Assembly (NCBI RefSeq): GCF_000090795.2
Contig: NW_003546607.1
Coordinates: forward strand, 39,351 to 103,350
Source of the DNA: Amphimedon queenslandica
Taxonomy: Eukaryota > Porifera > Demospongiae > Haplosclerida > Niphatidae
Reading direction: 5' to 3'
DNA length: 64,000 nt
Both the position numbers and the translations under genes were made by a program. Below, piece by piece: positions 63,731-64,000 of this stretch. Position 1 is the stretch's first letter. Each line of letters starts with the position of its first letter. The notes below the pieces were generated by a model. It was given only the letters and a program-made list of their open reading frames with translations, did not search any database and was not told the origin of the DNA.

Positions 63731-64000
63731 AGGCAAGCTGTTATTATAGCTGGCTATTTTAGTAAAAGCTAATGTCATTAAGCAGAGTGAAGCATTAGAT
63801 AATTATGGATTCAAGGATGTTGCAGTCAGCATGCAGGTAAGCCATGTGACATACATACAAAAGGGTGTAACATATACCGACTGAAAAATGCAAATTATGT
63901 GTTCAGTCTGGCTTCTATAGATCTACTACTCATTTCCTTCTGTTCATAGGATTTCCTCATTTGCATTGAAATGCTTGCATTTGCTATTGCCTTTTGCTTC
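63731..64000 (+). pseudogene. TMEM184 3' fragment, unit 3 (runs off window)
   Basis: Third copy of the last TMEM184 exons. It has a four-base insertion after the first codons (gctggctattttag against gctattttag), which shifts the frame. The second exon begins at about 63950 and is cut by the window end. Confidence 0.85.

Overview
This is eukaryotic, AT-rich nuclear DNA from an animal with short introns (often 45-300 bp) and closely packed genes. The gene set includes ciliary and centrosomal animal genes (IFT81, KIF3A, CEP44), CARD death-fold domains, and two secreted proteins resembling the non-collagenous domain of sponge short-chain (spongin-type) collagen C4. Together these point to a demosponge, most likely Amphimedon queenslandica or a close relative. 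The organism call is an inference from gene content.

Layout. 1-3833: MOSPD2 (+, 5' end outside the window). 5084-10853: a tandem-CARD protein with a degenerate caspase-like domain (+). 11382-14861: RANGAP1 (-). 15174-20411: OTUD4-type OTU deubiquitinase (+). 20802-22234: HAD-like hydrolase related to the ACAD10/EPHX2 N-terminal domain (-). 22382-23400: NME6 (-). 23511-24493: RPL21 (+). 24671-27784: VPS37A (+). 28152-30197: intronless IFT81 (-). 30776-39822: LARP1 (+). 40835-46915: CEP44 (-), with a duplicated 3' terminal exon and three copies of a small membrane-protein gene. 47074-49254: PDZ-WW-WW coiled-coil protein (+). 49318-54212: KIF3A-type kinesin-2 (-). 54417-57284: TMEM184 (+). 57689-64000: a roughly 3.6 kb unit repeated in tandem. 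Each unit carries a TMEM184 3' fragment, a collagen-C4-like gene and a small hypothetical gene, and several members are visibly broken.

Organisation. Five gene pairs are head-to-head with short shared promoters of 110-580 bp: RANGAP1/OTUD4, NME6/RPL21, IFT81/LARP1, CEP44/PDZ-WW and KIF3A/TMEM184. Motifs readable there include NRF-1-like palindromes (RANGAP1/OTUD4, IFT81/LARP1), RFX X-box-like sites next to the two intraflagellar-transport genes (IFT81, KIF3A), and an E2F-like site at CEP44.

Repeats. The dominant repeat is a roughly 177-180 bp family, tandem or dispersed, carrying a self-complementary core around CTATAG. Every copy seen lies in an intron. There are also two copies of a short terminal-inverted-repeat element (MITE), a separate foldback element with a filled/empty-site comparison, a 61-bp minisatellite in a LARP1 intron, and many ATT, CT and CA microsatellites. 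Two short runs of N are assembly gaps.

The most novel candidate is the tandem-CARD protein, whose caspase-like fold lacks the expected catalytic Cys motif. The intronic 177-bp palindromic satellite family and the conserved-looking X-boxes also deserve follow-up. Gene bounds run from the predicted start codon to the stop codon and include introns.
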